Shown: positions 34,135 to 44,368, counted from the stretch's first letter. The stretch is 64,000 bases of DNA from Sphingobium sp. OAS761 (GCF_024168485.1 NZ_JALJVY010000014.1:1-64000); one strand, 5' to 3'. Numbers and translations: made by a program. Notes: a model not told the origin generated them from the sequence alone.

Positions 34135-34695
34135 TCATCGGCCCCGGCAATCCTCCACGACCCTTGCGACCTCCGCCCAGGGCGGCAGGACGAGTGGCGA
34201 GAGGCCGGCGACCTCAACCGCGAAGCGGCCCCTGCTATACGCGATCTGGTCCAGCACGGCATCGGTGGCGCTGCGCACGGCCACCGTTTGCGCCTTTGGC
34301 GCGGCCTGCGTGGTGGCGGGCCAGCTCGACGCACCATAGCTGGTGCGCACCGTCATGATGCCCTGCCCCATGCCCTCGCGCACCAGACTGATGCGCCGCG
34401 TCGGGCGGTCGCAACGTAGCGAGAGAAGCGGCATGCCGCCCGGGGCGCCGTAAACGGCGATGCTGCCACCCGCTTCCGCGCGGTAGCTCCATGTGCCCGG
34501 CGTCAGGGCGCGATCCTGCCAGCCGGCTGTCGGCGGCGCCGGTTGCGGCGCCGGACGAGGGGCAGGAGGCGCCCGATCGGGAGAGGATGCGGGCGGGGGC
34601 ATGGGCGCTGTGACACGGCCCGAAGGCGGGCCAACGCAAGAGCCGAGGAGAACCAGCAGGAGTGTAGCCATGAGCGAGGAGCGAAATAGACCCAT
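34135..34695 (-). CDS. Putative lipoprotein with Pro-rich linker
   Basis: The 186-residue protein has a lipobox LLGSC (Cys20), a Pro/Ala-rich linker to about residue 58 and a C-terminal beta-rich domain (GTWSYRAEAGGSIAVYG…LSLRCDRPTRRISLVR). The pattern suggests an outer-membrane-facing lipoprotein that presents a small globular domain. I do not recognise the family by name. The gene lies 57 bases downstream of the methyltransferase gene on the same strand. Confidence 0.72.
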   Translation of the reverse strand: MGLFRSSLMATLLLVLLGSCVGPPSGRVTAPMPPPASSPDRAPPAPRPAPQPAPPTAGWQDRALTPGTWSYRAEAGGSIAVYGAPGGMPLLSLRCDRPTRRISLVREGMGQGIMTVRTSYGASSWPATTQAAPKAQTVAVRSATDAVLDQIAYSRGRFAVEVAGLSPLVLPPWAEVARVVEDCRGR

Positions 34696-34752
34696 GTCCT
34701 GTCCATGCCGGACCGGGGCGACCGGCTCAAGGCGAAAAGGGCGGATCGCCCT

Positions 34753-35622
34753 TCAACGCCGCCAGCGTGCCCAGATCGCGGTCGGCAATAACAATCCCCG
34801 CGCCTCTTCGCGTACGACCAATTCGCCCGCATCCACCGTTCCGGGGAGGTCGGCAAAGGCCTGCTTCAGCAATTCACCGATCGCCAGAGCCGACATGCGC
34901 ACGGCATAGACGGTCAGGAACAGGAAGCGGCTGTCGGCGTCCAGCAGCGCACGGCAATTGGCGATCAGGCCCGGCAAGTCGGCCTCCAGCCGCCAAACCT
35001 CGCCGTCGGGGCCACGGCCATATTTGGGCGGATCGAGCAATATGCCGTCATAACGGCGTCCGCGCCGCACTTCGCGTCCGACGAACTTGGCCGCATCCTC
35101 GACGATCCAGCGGACAGGCCTCTCCTCCATGCCCGACAGGGCGGCGTTGGCGCGCGCCTGCGCCACCGACTTCCTGGACGCATCGACATGCACCATCTTC
35201 GCACCAGCTGCCGAAAGCGCAAGCGTGCCGACCCCGGTATAGCCGAACAGGTTCATGACTTCCGGCTCCACCTTGTCGGCGATCTGTTCGCGCAACGATT
35301 CCCAGACCGGTGCCATGTCGGGAAAGAAGCCCAGATGGCGAAACGGCGTGCAACTGGACTGGAACCTCACCTCGTTCCATGCCAGCGGCCAGCCTTCGGC
35401 GGGCACGGGTCGGTCATAATACCAGCGGCCGCCGCCATCCTCGTCCGATCCGGGGATGAACTCGCCATCCGCGCCCCAGTCGAGCGTCGCGGGCGCCCAC
35501 ATGGCCTGCGGTTCGGGACGGATGAAACGATAGCCGCCATAGCGTTCCAGCTTCCGGCCGTCCCCGGAATCGAGCAGCCCATAATCCCGCCAGGGTTCGC
35601 CGATGAGGGTGTGAAGATTCAA
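34753..35622 (-). CDS. SAM-dependent methyltransferase, RlmI/RlmK-like
   Basis: The 289-residue class I methyltransferase has motif I VMNLFGYTGVGTLALSAAG, acidic motif II VHVDASRKSV and the catalytic-loop motif LLDPPKYGRG, which is the pattern of the RlmI/RlmK family of 23S rRNA cytosine/guanine methyltransferases. The PUA domain typical of RlmI is not evident, so the target is unclear. It starts 10 bases after thrC stop on the same strand and is probably co-transcribed. Confidence 0.88.
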   Translation of the reverse strand: MNLHTLIGEPWRDYGLLDSGDGRKLERYGGYRFIRPEPQAMWAPATLDWGADGEFIPGSDEDGGGRWYYDRPVPAEGWPLAWNEVRFQSSCTPFRHLGFFPDMAPVWESLREQIADKVEPEVMNLFGYTGVGTLALSAAGAKMVHVDASRKSVAQARANAALSGMEERPVRWIVEDAAKFVGREVRRGRRYDGILLDPPKYGRGPDGEVWRLEADLPGLIANCRALLDADSRFLFLTVYAVRMSALAIGELLKQAFADLPGTVDAGELVVREEARGLLLPTAIWARWRR

Positions 35623-35632
35623 GACAGCCTCG

Positions 35633-37033
35633 TCAGGCGCGCGGCGTCGCGCGCTCGGCGATATAGGCTGTCACGGCTCCGAACGTGCCGGGCAGCTTCG
35701 CGTAGCTTTCCTCGCGCGCGAACAGATCGCCCACGCGCGGCGGCAGCGGCGGGCGGGTGCCGGTCGCGCGCTCCACTGCGTCGCGGAACTTGGCGGCATG
35801 GGCGGTGGCGAGCGTGACGACCGGCGTGGACGCATCCACGCCCGCCTCGCGCGCGGCGGCCAGGCCAATGGCGCTATGCGGATCGATCACCTGCCCCGCC
35901 GCGTCATAGGCCCAGCGCATGGCCATGGTCATGCCGTCGGAATCGATGCGTGCCGACGCGAAGAGATGGGCCGCCCCGTCCCGCTGTGCATTGGTCAGCC
36001 GCATCGCTCGGCTGGATTCGAACCCGCGCATCTGCTCCGCCAGCGCCTTGCCGTCGCGGCCACCGGCATCGAACAGCAGCCGTTCGAAGTTGGAACTGAC
36101 CTGGATGTCCATGCTGGGCGTCGCCGTGGCCACCACCTGCCCCTGGCTATAATCCCCGTCAGCCAGGGCACGATGGAGGATGTCGTTGACATTGGTCGCC
36201 ACGATCAGCCTGGCGACCGGCAGGCCCATCTTGGCCGCTACATAGCCTGCGAACACGTCGCCGAAATTGCCGGTTGGGACCGAAAAGGCGATGGCGCGCT
36301 CCGGGGCGCCAAGCCGGACGGCGGCGTAGAAATAATAGACCACCTGCGCCATCAGCCGTGCCCAGTTGATGCTGTTGACGGCCGACAGGTTGAAGCGGCT
36401 CTTGAAGTCCGCGTTGTTGAACATCGCCTTCACCAGCGCCTGCGCATCGTCGAAGCTGCCTTCGATGGCGATGTTATGGACATTGGGTGCCAGGACGGTC
36501 GTCATCTGGCGCCGCTGCACGTCAGACACCCGGCCTTCGGGATGGAGCATGAAGATGTCGATCTTCTCGCGCCCGGCCACGGCATCGATTGCCGCCGACC
36601 CGGTATCCCCGGATGTCGCGCCGACGATAGTCAGATGGTCATCACGGCGGGACAGGAATCGTTCGAAAAGCTGGCCGAGCAACTGGAGCGCCACGTCCTT
36701 GAAGGCAAGCGTCGGGCCATGGAACAGTTCCAGCATCCAGTGCTGATGATCGAGCTGAACCAGCGGCGTCACCGCCTGATGGCTGAAACGGGCATAGGCG
36801 GCAGTGCACAGGTCGCGCAGTTCTTCCTGCGTGAGCGATCCGGCGACGAAGGGCGTCATCACCCGCACGGCCGTTTCGACATAGGACAGGCCGGCCAGAG
36901 CGCGAATATCCTCGGCCGAAAAGGCGGGCCAGCTTTCGGGCAGATACAGCCCACCGTCGGACGCCAGCCCCGCCAGCGTCACATCCTCGAACCCGAGCGA
37001 CGGCGCGCTCCCCCTGGTGCTCACATAGTGCAT
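35633..37033 (-). CDS. thrC: Threonine synthase
   Basis: ThrC converts O-phosphohomoserine to threonine with PLP. The 466-residue protein has the PLP Lys in GPTLAFKDVALQLLG, phosphate-binding SGDTGSAA and the C-terminal SVPTGNFGDVFAGY segment of the long bacterial type. The ATG at 37033 gives MHYVSTRG, the standard start; a longer frame would overlap the SURF1 gene. thrC downstream of the oxidase assembly genes is common in sphingomonads. Confidence 0.96.
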   Translation of the reverse strand: MHYVSTRGSAPSLGFEDVTLAGLASDGGLYLPESWPAFSAEDIRALAGLSYVETAVRVMTPFVAGSLTQEELRDLCTAAYARFSHQAVTPLVQLDHQHWMLELFHGPTLAFKDVALQLLGQLFERFLSRRDDHLTIVGATSGDTGSAAIDAVAGREKIDIFMLHPEGRVSDVQRRQMTTVLAPNVHNIAIEGSFDDAQALVKAMFNNADFKSRFNLSAVNSINWARLMAQVVYYFYAAVRLGAPERAIAFSVPTGNFGDVFAGYVAAKMGLPVARLIVATNVNDILHRALADGDYSQGQVVATATPSMDIQVSSNFERLLFDAGGRDGKALAEQMRGFESSRAMRLTNAQRDGAAHLFASARIDSDGMTMAMRWAYDAAGQVIDPHSAIGLAAAREAGVDASTPVVTLATAHAAKFRDAVERATGTRPPLPPRVGDLFAREESYAKLPGTFGAVTAYIAERATPRA

Positions 37034-37076
37034 AATGGAAGGCCCGGTAGCGGTCCGCGCGCCTTCGGGCAAGCTT

Positions 37077-37709
37077 TTACGCCGATTTCGCACCATCCCT
37101 GCGACGCAGGGCAAGGATGTAGATCAGCACCGCCACGCCGGCGAAGAAGAACCATTGGACCGCATAGGCGAGATGATTGTTGGGCACGTCCGCCACGCTG
37201 GGCGGCGCAAGCGGCTTGAGCCCCGCCGGCGCCGCGCGCGCAATCAGCATGGGGCGAAGCGGTATCGCCTTGCCGGTCAGCCGGGAGAGGATGGCGCGAT
37301 GATCGGGTTCTTCCGAAATCCAGCCCGATATCTGGCCGCCGCTCCATCCCGGCGTCGCATCCGGACGCTGACTGACGCCGACCGCGACCAGCGCACCCGG
37401 TCCCTCGGCCCCGGTGGCGCACTGTGCGATATGACGATAGCCCATCGAACCGTCCGCAGCACGGCCGGCCTCCACCTGCCAGCCGATGACGCGCAGGCAA
37501 TGAACCGAAGAGGGCCGGAACAGCAATTCGGGCGCCACCGGCGGCATCAGAGGAAACGCCGCTGCCGATTGTGACGGATTGCGCGCGGCCAGCACGAGCA
37601 TGGCGTTCTTCTCCTCCCGTCGCTGGAGTTGCCAGACGCCCAGCCCGATCATCACGATCACGGCGGCGGCGACCAGCGATGTCGGGAGCAGCGGGACGCG
37701 CGCCTTCAT
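37077..37709 (-). CDS. SURF1-family cytochrome oxidase assembly protein
   Basis: SURF1 proteins help insert haem a into oxidase subunit I. The 210-residue protein has one membrane helix at each end (about 9-27 and 183-202) and a periplasmic domain between. WQLQRREEKNAML after the first helix and NNHLAYAVQWFFFA before the second are the family signatures. Its start overlaps the DUF983 stop by four bases (ATGA), and it closes the oxidase cluster before thrC. Confidence 0.92.
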   Translation of the reverse strand: MKARVPLLPTSLVAAAVIVMIGLGVWQLQRREEKNAMLVLAARNPSQSAAAFPLMPPVAPELLFRPSSVHCLRVIGWQVEAGRAADGSMGYRHIAQCATGAEGPGALVAVGVSQRPDATPGWSGGQISGWISEEPDHRAILSRLTGKAIPLRPMLIARAAPAGLKPLAPPSVADVPNNHLAYAVQWFFFAGVAVLIYILALRRRDGAKSA

Positions 37710-38113
37710 GGTTGCATATTCCCTTTATCGGCCAGGCGCCCTTCGCGTGCGCGATTGCGATATTCCAGGATCAGCAATGCCCCCTTGGCGACGCGCAGGC
37801 TGTAGACGACCGCAACCGTGGTCAATATCGGCCAGAGCAGGATATGGACCCAGACTGGGGGATGCACACCGAATTCGAGCGCCAGCGCAAGCGCCACCAT
37901 CAGCGCGCCGATGATTAGCGTCAGGAACGCGGCCGGACCGTCGCCGACATTGAACTGGTCGTAGTCCAGTCCGCACAGGCGGCAGGCCGGGGCAAAGCGG
38001 ACCACGCCATCGAAAAGACTCGGCGACCCGCATTGCGGACAGGCACCGCGCGCCGAAGCGACGAACAGTGGCGCGGGGTCGGATCGGGAGGGCACGGTCA
38101 TAAGTATGGGCAT
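37706..38113 (-). CDS. DUF983 zinc-ribbon membrane protein
   Basis: The 135-residue protein has a zinc-ribbon CPQC…CRLC followed by two membrane helices (about 60-80 and 88-108), the DUF983 pattern. DUF983 genes are regular members of alphaproteobacterial cta clusters and probably aid oxidase assembly, though the role is not established. Start could be 38113 or 38101 (MTVPSRSD). A strong terminator lies just upstream, so it may also have its own promoter. Confidence 0.87.
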   Translation of the reverse strand: MPILMTVPSRSDPAPLFVASARGACPQCGSPSLFDGVVRFAPACRLCGLDYDQFNVGDGPAAFLTLIIGALMVALALALEFGVHPPVWVHILLWPILTTVAVVYSLRVAKGALLILEYRNRAREGRLADKGNMQP

Positions 38114-38130
38114 AGCGGCGTGCGGACCAA

Positions 38131-38161
38131 AAGAAAACGGCCGGGACGATATGCCCGGCCG
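38131..38161 (-). terminator. Intrinsic terminator after ctaE
   Basis: On the minus strand CGGCCGGG pairs with CCCGGCCG (8-bp stem, 8-base loop) and is followed by TTTTCTTTT. It sits between ctaE and the DUF983 gene, so part of the transcription should stop before DUF983-SURF1-thrC. Confidence 0.8.
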
Positions 38162-38188
38162 CCTTGAAGTTAGGAACGGGCTTTGCCC

Positions 38189-39016
38189 TTAGCCGTGGAC
38201 CGGCGCGCCCCAGCCGCCCCATACATAGATGGCGACGAAGAGGAACAGCCACACCACGTCGACGAAGTGCCAGTACCATGCCGCCGCTTCGAAACCGAAA
38301 TGTTGACGGGGGGTGAAATGGCCCTTGTAGGCGCGGACGAGGTTCACGATCAGGAAGATAGTGCCGACCAGAACGTGGAAGCCATGGAAACCGGTGGCCA
38401 TGTAGAAACCCGAACTGTAGGGGTTGCCACCAAAAGCGAACGGCGCATGGGCATATTCATAGGCTTGGATGCACGAGAAGAGCGCACCCAGGATGATGGT
38501 GCACCACAGGCCCTTGATCAGGCCGTCGCGATCGCCGTGGATCAGCGCATGGTGCGCCCAGGTGACGGTGGTCCCCGAGCAGAGCAGGATCAGCGTATTG
38601 AGCAGGGGCAGCTCGAACGCGTTCATCACATGCACGCCTTCCGACGGGAACAGGCCCTCGATGGGCGGCAGTGCGCTGGGGAACAGGGAAAAGTCGAAAA
38701 AGGCCCAGAACCAGCCGACGAAGAACATGACTTCGGACGCAATGAACAGGATCATGCCGTAGCGCAGATGCAACTGCACCACCGGCGTATGGTCCCCGGC
38801 ATGCGCTTCGTTCACGACGTTGCCCCACCAGCTGAACATGGTGAACAGCACGCCGGCCAGGCCGATCAGGAACACCCAGCCGCCGCCCGGGCCCATCGCG
38901 TCGGGATGCAGCCACATGATGGCGCCGGACGCCATCACCAATGCCGACATCGCGCCGAACAACGGCCAGATGCTGGGCGGGAGGATATGATAATCGTGAG
39001 TTTTGGCGCCTGCCAT
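38189..39016 (-). CDS. ctaE: Cytochrome c oxidase subunit III
   Basis: Subunit III stabilises the proton-pumping core of the aa3 oxidase. The 275-residue protein has seven membrane helices; HDYHILPPSIWPLFG opens it, and SEVMFFVGWFWAFF, HALIHGDRDGLIKGL and the closing WYWHFVDVVWLFLFV are canonical. The ATG at 39016 gives MAGAKTHDYH; a longer frame would overlap ctaG. An intrinsic terminator follows. Confidence 0.97.
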   Translation of the reverse strand: MAGAKTHDYHILPPSIWPLFGAMSALVMASGAIMWLHPDAMGPGGGWVFLIGLAGVLFTMFSWWGNVVNEAHAGDHTPVVQLHLRYGMILFIASEVMFFVGWFWAFFDFSLFPSALPPIEGLFPSEGVHVMNAFELPLLNTLILLCSGTTVTWAHHALIHGDRDGLIKGLWCTIILGALFSCIQAYEYAHAPFAFGGNPYSSGFYMATGFHGFHVLVGTIFLIVNLVRAYKGHFTPRQHFGFEAAAWYWHFVDVVWLFLFVAIYVWGGWGAPVHG

Positions 39017-39050
39017 GACCTGCTCTTCCCTGTTCGTTATCGTCAGTTGC

Positions 39051-39626
39051 TTAGCTTGCCTTCCGATCCTGCTCAACAGGATAGAAAGTGTAGCTCAGCG
39101 TGATTTCCTGCGTGTCCTTGTTGTCCGGATCGTCGAGAATCTTCGGATCGACATAATAAAGCACCGGCATCCGCACTTCCTGCCCCGGCTGGAGCGTCTG
39201 CTGGGTGAAGCAGAAGCACTGGATCTTGGTGAAATAGGCCCCGGCCTGGCTGGGCGAGACGTTGAACGCCGCACTGCCCGTCACCGGGCGGTCGGACATG
39301 TTCTTGGCAATGAATATCGCCATGCTCTTGGCGCCGACGGTCACCGTCTGCGTCGGCGTTTCCGGATGGAACTGCCAGGGCATGCCGGGCTGGACGTTGG
39401 AATCGAAGCGGATCGAAAGGAGATGGCCGCTCGCCTCCTTCACCTGGACGCCGGCTGCGGCCCTCTGCGTCGTGCCGTTGAACCCGGTCGTCTGGCAGAA
39501 AATGCGATAGAGCGGAACCGAAGCAAAGCCGACGCCCAGCATGGCCAGGCCGACGATCGACATGGTCACCATGGTCCGGCGGTTGCGCCGGTCCCGGTCG
39601 AAGGGGGATGGGGGAAGGGTCGCCAT
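39051..39626 (-). CDS. ctaG: Cytochrome c oxidase assembly protein CtaG (Cox11)
   Basis: CtaG/Cox11 delivers copper to the CuB site of subunit I. The 191-residue protein has one N-terminal membrane helix (about 20-38) followed by the copper domain with the signature IQCFCFTQQTL, plus YRIFCQTTGFNGTTQ just after the helix. Its ATG overlaps the stop of the 45-residue upstream gene by one base. Confidence 0.96.
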   Translation of the reverse strand: MATLPPSPFDRDRRNRRTMVTMSIVGLAMLGVGFASVPLYRIFCQTTGFNGTTQRAAAGVQVKEASGHLLSIRFDSNVQPGMPWQFHPETPTQTVTVGAKSMAIFIAKNMSDRPVTGSAAFNVSPSQAGAYFTKIQCFCFTQQTLQPGQEVRMPVLYYVDPKILDDPDNKDTQEITLSYTFYPVEQDRKAS

Positions 39627-39763
39627 CAGATATTGTGACTCGCGCCGATCTTCGCCAGCGTGATGGCAAAGAAGAGGATGACGAGAAAACCGAGCAACAG
39701 CCCCGTCACGACCGCCCGCGACTTCTGTCGGGCACGCACCTGATCCTGCTCCTCCGGCGTCAT
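39626..39763 (-). CDS. 45-residue single-helix protein in the cta cluster (CoxF-like position)
   Basis: A 45-residue ORF begins [18 protein letters not shown], continues with a hydrophobic helix ([19 protein letters not shown]) and ends AKIGASHNI. It overlaps ctaB by four bases (ATGA) upstream and ctaG by one base (TGATG) downstream, so it is translationally locked between them. Small single-helix proteins at this site are sometimes called CoxF and are presumed to act in oxidase assembly. GGAG near the ATG lies inside ctaB. It is short enough to be missed by gene callers. Confidence 0.82.
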   Translation of the reverse strand: MTPEEQDQVRARQKSRAVVTGLLLGFLVILFFAITLAKIGASHNI

Positions 39764-40668
39764 GCGAGCAGCCAGCGGTCTGCGACCACTGCCCCGAACA
39801 GCAGGAAGAGATAAAGGATCGAATATTTGAATAACCGCCTTTCCGGCGTCATGCGCGCGGGATCGGTTTCCCGTCGACGATAAACCTCAAACGCAAGCAC
39901 CGCGAAAATGGCAGTCCCGACAAAGGCTGCCGTGCCGTATATCAGGCCGGTCAGGCGCAGCAGGACCGGCGCCATCGCCGCGATCGCCATGATCGCCGTA
40001 TAGAGCCAGATCTGGCGACGGGTGGCGACCTCGCCCGAAACGACGGGCAGCATGGGAATGCCGGCGGCCGCATAGTCCGTCCTCACGAACAGCGCCAGCG
40101 ACCAGAAATGCGGCGGCGTCCAGAAGAAGGTGAGCATGAACAGCGCGACCGGCAGCGCGCCGATGTCGCCGGTCACCGCGGCCCAGCCGATAACCGGCGG
40201 AAAGGCCCCGGCAGCGCCGCCGATGACGATATTCTGCGCCGTCCGGGGCTTGAGCCAGATCGTATAGACGATGACGTAGAACAGGATCGAGACGGCCAGC
40301 ACCGCGGCAGCAAGCCAGTTGGTCGCCATGCCCATCAGGATGACCGAGAAAAAGGACAGGCCGACGCCGAAATGCAGCGCGGACTGCCGGTCCATGCGGC
40401 CGGCAGGTAACGGGCGCGACGCGGTGCGCTTCATCTTCGCGTCGACATCGGCCTCGTACCACTGGTTGAGCGCTGCGGCGGCGCCGGCGCCCAGCGCGAT
40501 GCACAGGATGGCGGTAAAGGCCAGCACCGGGTGGATGCGTCCCGGCGCGGCGAGCAACCCTGCCAGGCCGGTATAGACGACAAGCGTCATCACGCGCGGC
40601 TTGGTGAGCGCCAGGAAGTCACGCCAGTGGGCCGTTACGGGTGCGGATGTCAGCGTTGCAGTCGTCAT
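39760..40668 (-). CDS. ctaB: Protoheme IX farnesyltransferase (haem O synthase)
   Basis: CtaB adds a farnesyl group to haem b to make haem O. The 302-residue UbiA-family membrane protein has about nine helices, the first Asp-rich motif [21 protein letters not shown] and the second loop with the [14 protein letters not shown] segment. [19 protein letters not shown] opens the first helix. It lies between ctaD and the 45-residue gene. Confidence 0.96.
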   Translation of the reverse strand: MTTATLTSAPVTAHWRDFLALTKPRVMTLVVYTGLAGLLAAPGRIHPVLAFTAILCIALGAGAAAALNQWYEADVDAKMKRTASRPLPAGRMDRQSALHFGVGLSFFSVILMGMATNWLAAAVLAVSILFYVIVYTIWLKPRTAQNIVIGGAAGAFPPVIGWAAVTGDIGALPVALFMLTFFWTPPHFWSLALFVRTDYAAAGIPMLPVVSGEVATRRQIWLYTAIMAIAAMAPVLLRLTGLIYGTAAFVGTAIFAVLAFEVYRRRETDPARMTPERRLFKYSILYLFLLFGAVVADRWLLA

Positions 40669-40705
40669 GGTCCATTCCGGGCCCGGCGGGCCGGCTCATA
40701 ATGAC

Positions 40706-40733
40706 CGGGGGCGGGCAAGCAAGCCCGCCCCCG
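40706..40733. terminator. GC-rich hairpin between ctaD and ctaB
   Basis: CGGGGGCGGGC pairs with GCCCGCCCCCG as a perfect 11-bp stem around AAGCAA. There is no T-tract on either strand, so mRNA processing or 3'-end protection of the ctaC-ctaD segment is as likely as termination. Confidence 0.5.
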
Positions 40734-40754
40734 ACCGTGTTCAATCAGGCCGGA

Positions 40755-42446
40755 TCAGTGATGCGCCGCATCCTCGATCACCGGCAGGGTTTCGAACTGG
40801 TGGAAGGGCGGCGGGCTGGTCAGCGTCCATTCCAGCGTCGTGGCGCCTTCGCCCCAGGGATTGCCCTCAGCCTTCTTGCCAGCCAGCAGCGACCAGAAGA
40901 CGTTGACCAGGAAGATCAGGACGCCGACGGCCATGATTTCGTAGCCATGGGTCGCAACCTTGTTCCAGTAGGCGAACGCCTCCGGATAGTCGGGGTAGCG
41001 GCGCGGCATGCCCGACAGGCCCAGGAAGTGCATCGGGAAGAACAGCATGTTCACGCCGACGAAGAACACCCAGAAGTGAAGCTGGCCCAGAAACTCGCTG
41101 TACATCCGGCCCGACATTTTGGGGAACCAGTAATAGAAGCCCGCGAAGAGCGAGAACACCGCGCCGAGCGAGAGCACATAGTGGAAGTGCGCGACGACAT
41201 AATAGGTGTCGTGCAGCACGTCGTCGACGCCGCCATTGGCGAGCACGACGCCAGTGACGCCACCCACGGTGAAGAGGAAGATGAAGCCCAGCGCCCAGAC
41301 CATCGGAGTCTTGAAGCTGATCGATCCGCCCCAGATGGTCGCGATCCACGAGAAGATCTTGATGCCGGTCGGCACCGCGATGACCATGGTGGCGGCGGTG
41401 AAGTACATCTTCACGTTCACGGACATGCCGGTGGTGAACATGTGGTGCGCCCACACGACGAAGCCGACCACGCCGATGGCGACCATCGCATAGGCCATGC
41501 CGAGATAGCCGAACACCGGCTTGCGGCTGAAGGTCGACACGATTTGGCTGATGATGCCGAAGCCCGGCAGGATCATGATGTAGACTTCGGGGTGACCGAA
41601 GAACCAGAAGAGATGCTGGTACAGCTCCGGATCGCCACCGCCCGCGGCATCATAGAAGGTGGTGCCGAAATTGCGGTCGGTCAGCAGCATCGTGATCGCC
41701 GCCGCCAGAACCGGCAGCGCCAGCAGCAGCAGGAAGGCAGTGACCAGCACCGACCAGACGAACAGCGGCATTTTGTGCAGGGTCATGCCCGGCGCGCGCA
41801 TGTTCAGGATGGTGGTGATGAAGTTGATCGCACCCAGGATCGATCCCGCGCCCGCAATGTGCAGCGACAGGATCGCCATGTCGACCGCCGGGCCGGCCGA
41901 ACCGCTGGTCGACAGCGGCGCATAGACGGTCCAGCCCGTGCCGGCGCCGTTGCCGGTGCCGCCGGGGACGAACGTCGAACCGAGCAGCAGGGCGAAGGCC
42001 GGGATAAGCAGCCAGAAGCTGATATTGTTCATGCGCGGGAAGGCCATGTCCGGCGCGCCGATCATGATGGGCACGAACCAGTTGCCGAAGCCGCCGATGA
42101 TCGCGGGCATCACCATGAAAAATACCATGATGAGGCCGTGCGCGGTGATCAGCACGTTCCAGAGATGATAGGCCTGATCGATGGTCGCGGACGGGCCGTC
42201 GCTCATCTGCGCCCATGCCTGAAGATACTGAATCCCGGGCTCGGCGAGCTCGGCGCGCATCAGACCCGAGATCGCACCGCCGATGATGCCGGCAATGATC
42301 GCGAAGATCAGATAGAGCGTGCCGATGTCCTTGTGGTTGGTGGACATGAACCAGCGCTGGAAGAAAGCCGGCTTGTGATCGGCGTCATGATGATCATGGG
42401 CTCCATGATCGGAGGCTCCGTGATGATCTGCGGTGATGGTGGTCAT
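40755..42446 (-). CDS. ctaD: Cytochrome c oxidase subunit I
   Basis: Subunit I holds haem a and the haem a3-CuB centre that reduces oxygen. The 563-residue protein has 12 membrane helices. [27 protein letters not shown] (CuB ligand His and cross-linked Tyr), HHMFTTGM and [18 protein letters not shown] (haem ligands) are all intact. The N-terminus is unusually His/Asp-rich (residues ~7-24). The start at 42446 has AGGA upstream and gives MTTITADHH; a longer frame overlaps ctaC. Confidence 0.98.
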   Translation of the reverse strand: MTTITADHHGASDHGAHDHHDADHKPAFFQRWFMSTNHKDIGTLYLIFAIIAGIIGGAISGLMRAELAEPGIQYLQAWAQMSDGPSATIDQAYHLWNVLITAHGLIMVFFMVMPAIIGGFGNWFVPIMIGAPDMAFPRMNNISFWLLIPAFALLLGSTFVPGGTGNGAGTGWTVYAPLSTSGSAGPAVDMAILSLHIAGAGSILGAINFITTILNMRAPGMTLHKMPLFVWSVLVTAFLLLLALPVLAAAITMLLTDRNFGTTFYDAAGGGDPELYQHLFWFFGHPEVYIMILPGFGIISQIVSTFSRKPVFGYLGMAYAMVAIGVVGFVVWAHHMFTTGMSVNVKMYFTAATMVIAVPTGIKIFSWIATIWGGSISFKTPMVWALGFIFLFTVGGVTGVVLANGGVDDVLHDTYYVVAHFHYVLSLGAVFSLFAGFYYWFPKMSGRMYSEFLGQLHFWVFFVGVNMLFFPMHFLGLSGMPRRYPDYPEAFAYWNKVATHGYEIMAVGVLIFLVNVFWSLLAGKKAEGNPWGEGATTLEWTLTSPPPFHQFETLPVIEDAAHH

Positions 42447-42465
42447 GGCGTTCCTGCCCCCTGAA

Positions 42466-43491
42466 TCAAATCTTTTCCGAGCCGGCGACCGGAGCCGCCG
42501 CCGTCTTGGCCTCGGCGGCACCGCCGACCTTGCCGCCCTGCGACAACAGCCACTGGTCGAACTGCTCGGCCGGCAGCGCCTCGATCGCGATCGGCATGAA
42601 GCCGTGCCGCGCGCCGCACAGTTCCGAACACTGGCCGTAGTAAACGCCCGGCGCCTTGATGGTGAAGCTCTTTTCGTTCAACCGCCCCGGCACGGCATCC
42701 ATCTTGACCCAGAGCGAGGGCACGGCGAAGCTGTGGATCACGTCGGCACCGGTGATGATCAACTTGATCGGGCGGCCGACGGGCAGCACCAGGCGGTTGT
42801 CGGGCGCCAGCAGATAAGGCTCGCCATTGGCTTCCGCCTTGTCCCTGGGCAGCATGTTGGAAACATATTCCGGAATGCCGTTGTCAGGATATTCATAGCC
42901 CCAATACCACTGATAGCCGGTGACCTTCACGGTCAGCGCATCCTTGGGCGCCGGCTTGTACTGGTCGGCGAGCAGGCCGATCGACGGCACAGCGATCGCC
43001 AGCAGGATCAGAACCGGGACGACGGTCCAGATCACTTCGATGAACGTGTTGTGCGCGGTTTTCGACGGAACAGGGTTGGCCGAACGGCGATAGCGAATCA
43101 TCACGTAGATCATCAGCAGCAGCACGAAGAGGCTGATGATGGTGATGAGCGGCAGCAGCATCTTGTCGTGCAGCCAGCGCGCGGTTTCGCCGGTATCGGT
43201 AAACTGCTTCTGCAAGGTGATTTCGCCGGGCATGGGCATGCCGATACCCGGAGTCGGCTTCATCCGCGGCGGCGCGACGGCGGGCGCGGCGGATGCGTTG
43301 GCGACGTTGGCATCGGCCGAATCAGCCGGAGCGCCCGGATCGGAGGAACGCGGATCGGCATCGACCGGCGTAGCAAGGGCAGGAGCGGCAGCAGCCGCAG
43401 CATTGTCCTGCGCCAGCGCCGGACTGCTCAAAGCCATGGCCGGCGCAAAGGCCAGCAATCCGGCTAGAACGAGCGATTTCACCTTCATCAT
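42466..43491 (-). CDS. ctaC: Cytochrome c oxidase subunit II
   Basis: Subunit II receives electrons from cytochrome c through the binuclear CuA site. The 341-residue protein has a signal peptide (to about ALAQ28), an Ala/Pro-rich periplasmic insert, two membrane helices (about 112-134 and 152-175) and the CuA cupredoxin domain with [20 protein letters not shown] and [16 protein letters not shown]. It has no fused cytochrome c domain. It is the first gene of the cluster, 19 bases before ctaD. Confidence 0.97.
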   Translation of the reverse strand: MMKVKSLVLAGLLAFAPAMALSSPALAQDNAAAAAAPALATPVDADPRSSDPGAPADSADANVANASAAPAVAPPRMKPTPGIGMPMPGEITLQKQFTDTGETARWLHDKMLLPLITIISLFVLLLMIYVMIRYRRSANPVPSKTAHNTFIEVIWTVVPVLILLAIAVPSIGLLADQYKPAPKDALTVKVTGYQWYWGYEYPDNGIPEYVSNMLPRDKAEANGEPYLLAPDNRLVLPVGRPIKLIITGADVIHSFAVPSLWVKMDAVPGRLNEKSFTIKAPGVYYGQCSELCGARHGFMPIAIEALPAEQFDQWLLSQGGKVGGAAEAKTAAAPVAGSEKI

Positions 43492-43786
43492 AGCGTCTTC
43501 TTACCCCGTTACCCCTTGGCGCCGCTGCAGCGAAAACACATAAGCATGATGGTCCTCGCCCGGTCGTTTCTGCGGCGGCTTATAGGCAGGCTTTTTCAAT
43601 GCCTCAAGCATGGTTTTGACCTGCCCCGGTCCAGCAGGAGCAGATTTTCTTCGCGGTTGCAACGCCCCGTTCACCCGCCTATCTCGCAACTTCCGCGCAC
43701 GGGGGCGCGGCTCCGGCATTGCTCGAGGCTGGCCGGCTTTATGACAGGTGCGCCCGCACGGGCGCGCGACAGGACCAGTGGACGGC

Positions 43787-44368
43787 ATGACGGACGAAGA
43801 AGTATTGGCGGAATTCCGGGCGGCGGGCGCGCTGCTCGAAGGACATTTCATCCTGTCATCGGGGCGACGGAGCGCAAACTATCTGCAATGCGCCAGGGTT
43901 CTGATGAACGCGGAACGCGCCGGACGCCTTGCGCGCGCGATGGTACAGCAACTGCCCCGCGAGGTGCGGCAGGAGATTGATCTGGTGGTATCGCCGGCCA
44001 TGGGCGGCATTATCATCGGCCATGAGGTGGGGCGCGCGCTGGACAAGGATGCCGTATTCCTGGAACGGCCCGAAGGCACGTTCGAACTGCGTCGCGGCTT
44101 CGCCATCGCGCCGGGACAGAAAGTGCTGATGGTCGAGGATGTGGTGACCACCGGCCTGTCTTCGCGCCAGGCGATCGAGGCGGTAGAGGCCGAAGGCGGC
44201 GTGGTCGTGGGGGAAACCGCCCTGGTCGACCGTTCGGCCGGCGAAGTCGATCTGGGCGTGCCTTTCTACCCGCTCGTGTCCATAAACTTTCCGGTCTATG
44301 ACGCCGATGCGCTGCCGCCCGAACTGGCGGGCATTCCGGCGGTAAAGCCGGGCAGCAGGAAGCAATAG
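43787..44368 (+). CDS. pyrE: Orotate phosphoribosyltransferase
   Basis: PyrE joins orotate to PRPP in pyrimidine synthesis. The 193-residue protein has the PRPP-binding loop [14 protein letters not shown] and the [13 protein letters not shown]-terminal motif. The ATG at 43787 gives [10 protein letters not shown]; the frame is open to a GTG at 43748 without support. It starts the plus-strand run pyrE-pdxJ-acpS-lepB and is divergent from ctaC. Confidence 0.95.
   Translation: MTDEEVLAEFRAAGALLEGHFILSSGRRSANYLQCARVLMNAERAGRLARAMVQQLPREVRQEIDLVVSPAMGGIIIGHEVGRALDKDAVFLERPEGTFELRRGFAIAPGQKVLMVEDVVTTGLSSRQAIEAVEAEGGVVVGETALVDRSAGEVDLGVPFYPLVSINFPVYDADALPPELAGIPAVKPGSRKQ

Noticed and set aside
40641..42464. 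A 607-codon open frame on the plus strand
   Set aside because: It is antisense to ctaD; its low-complexity Glu/His/Asp content mirrors the helices of subunit I.
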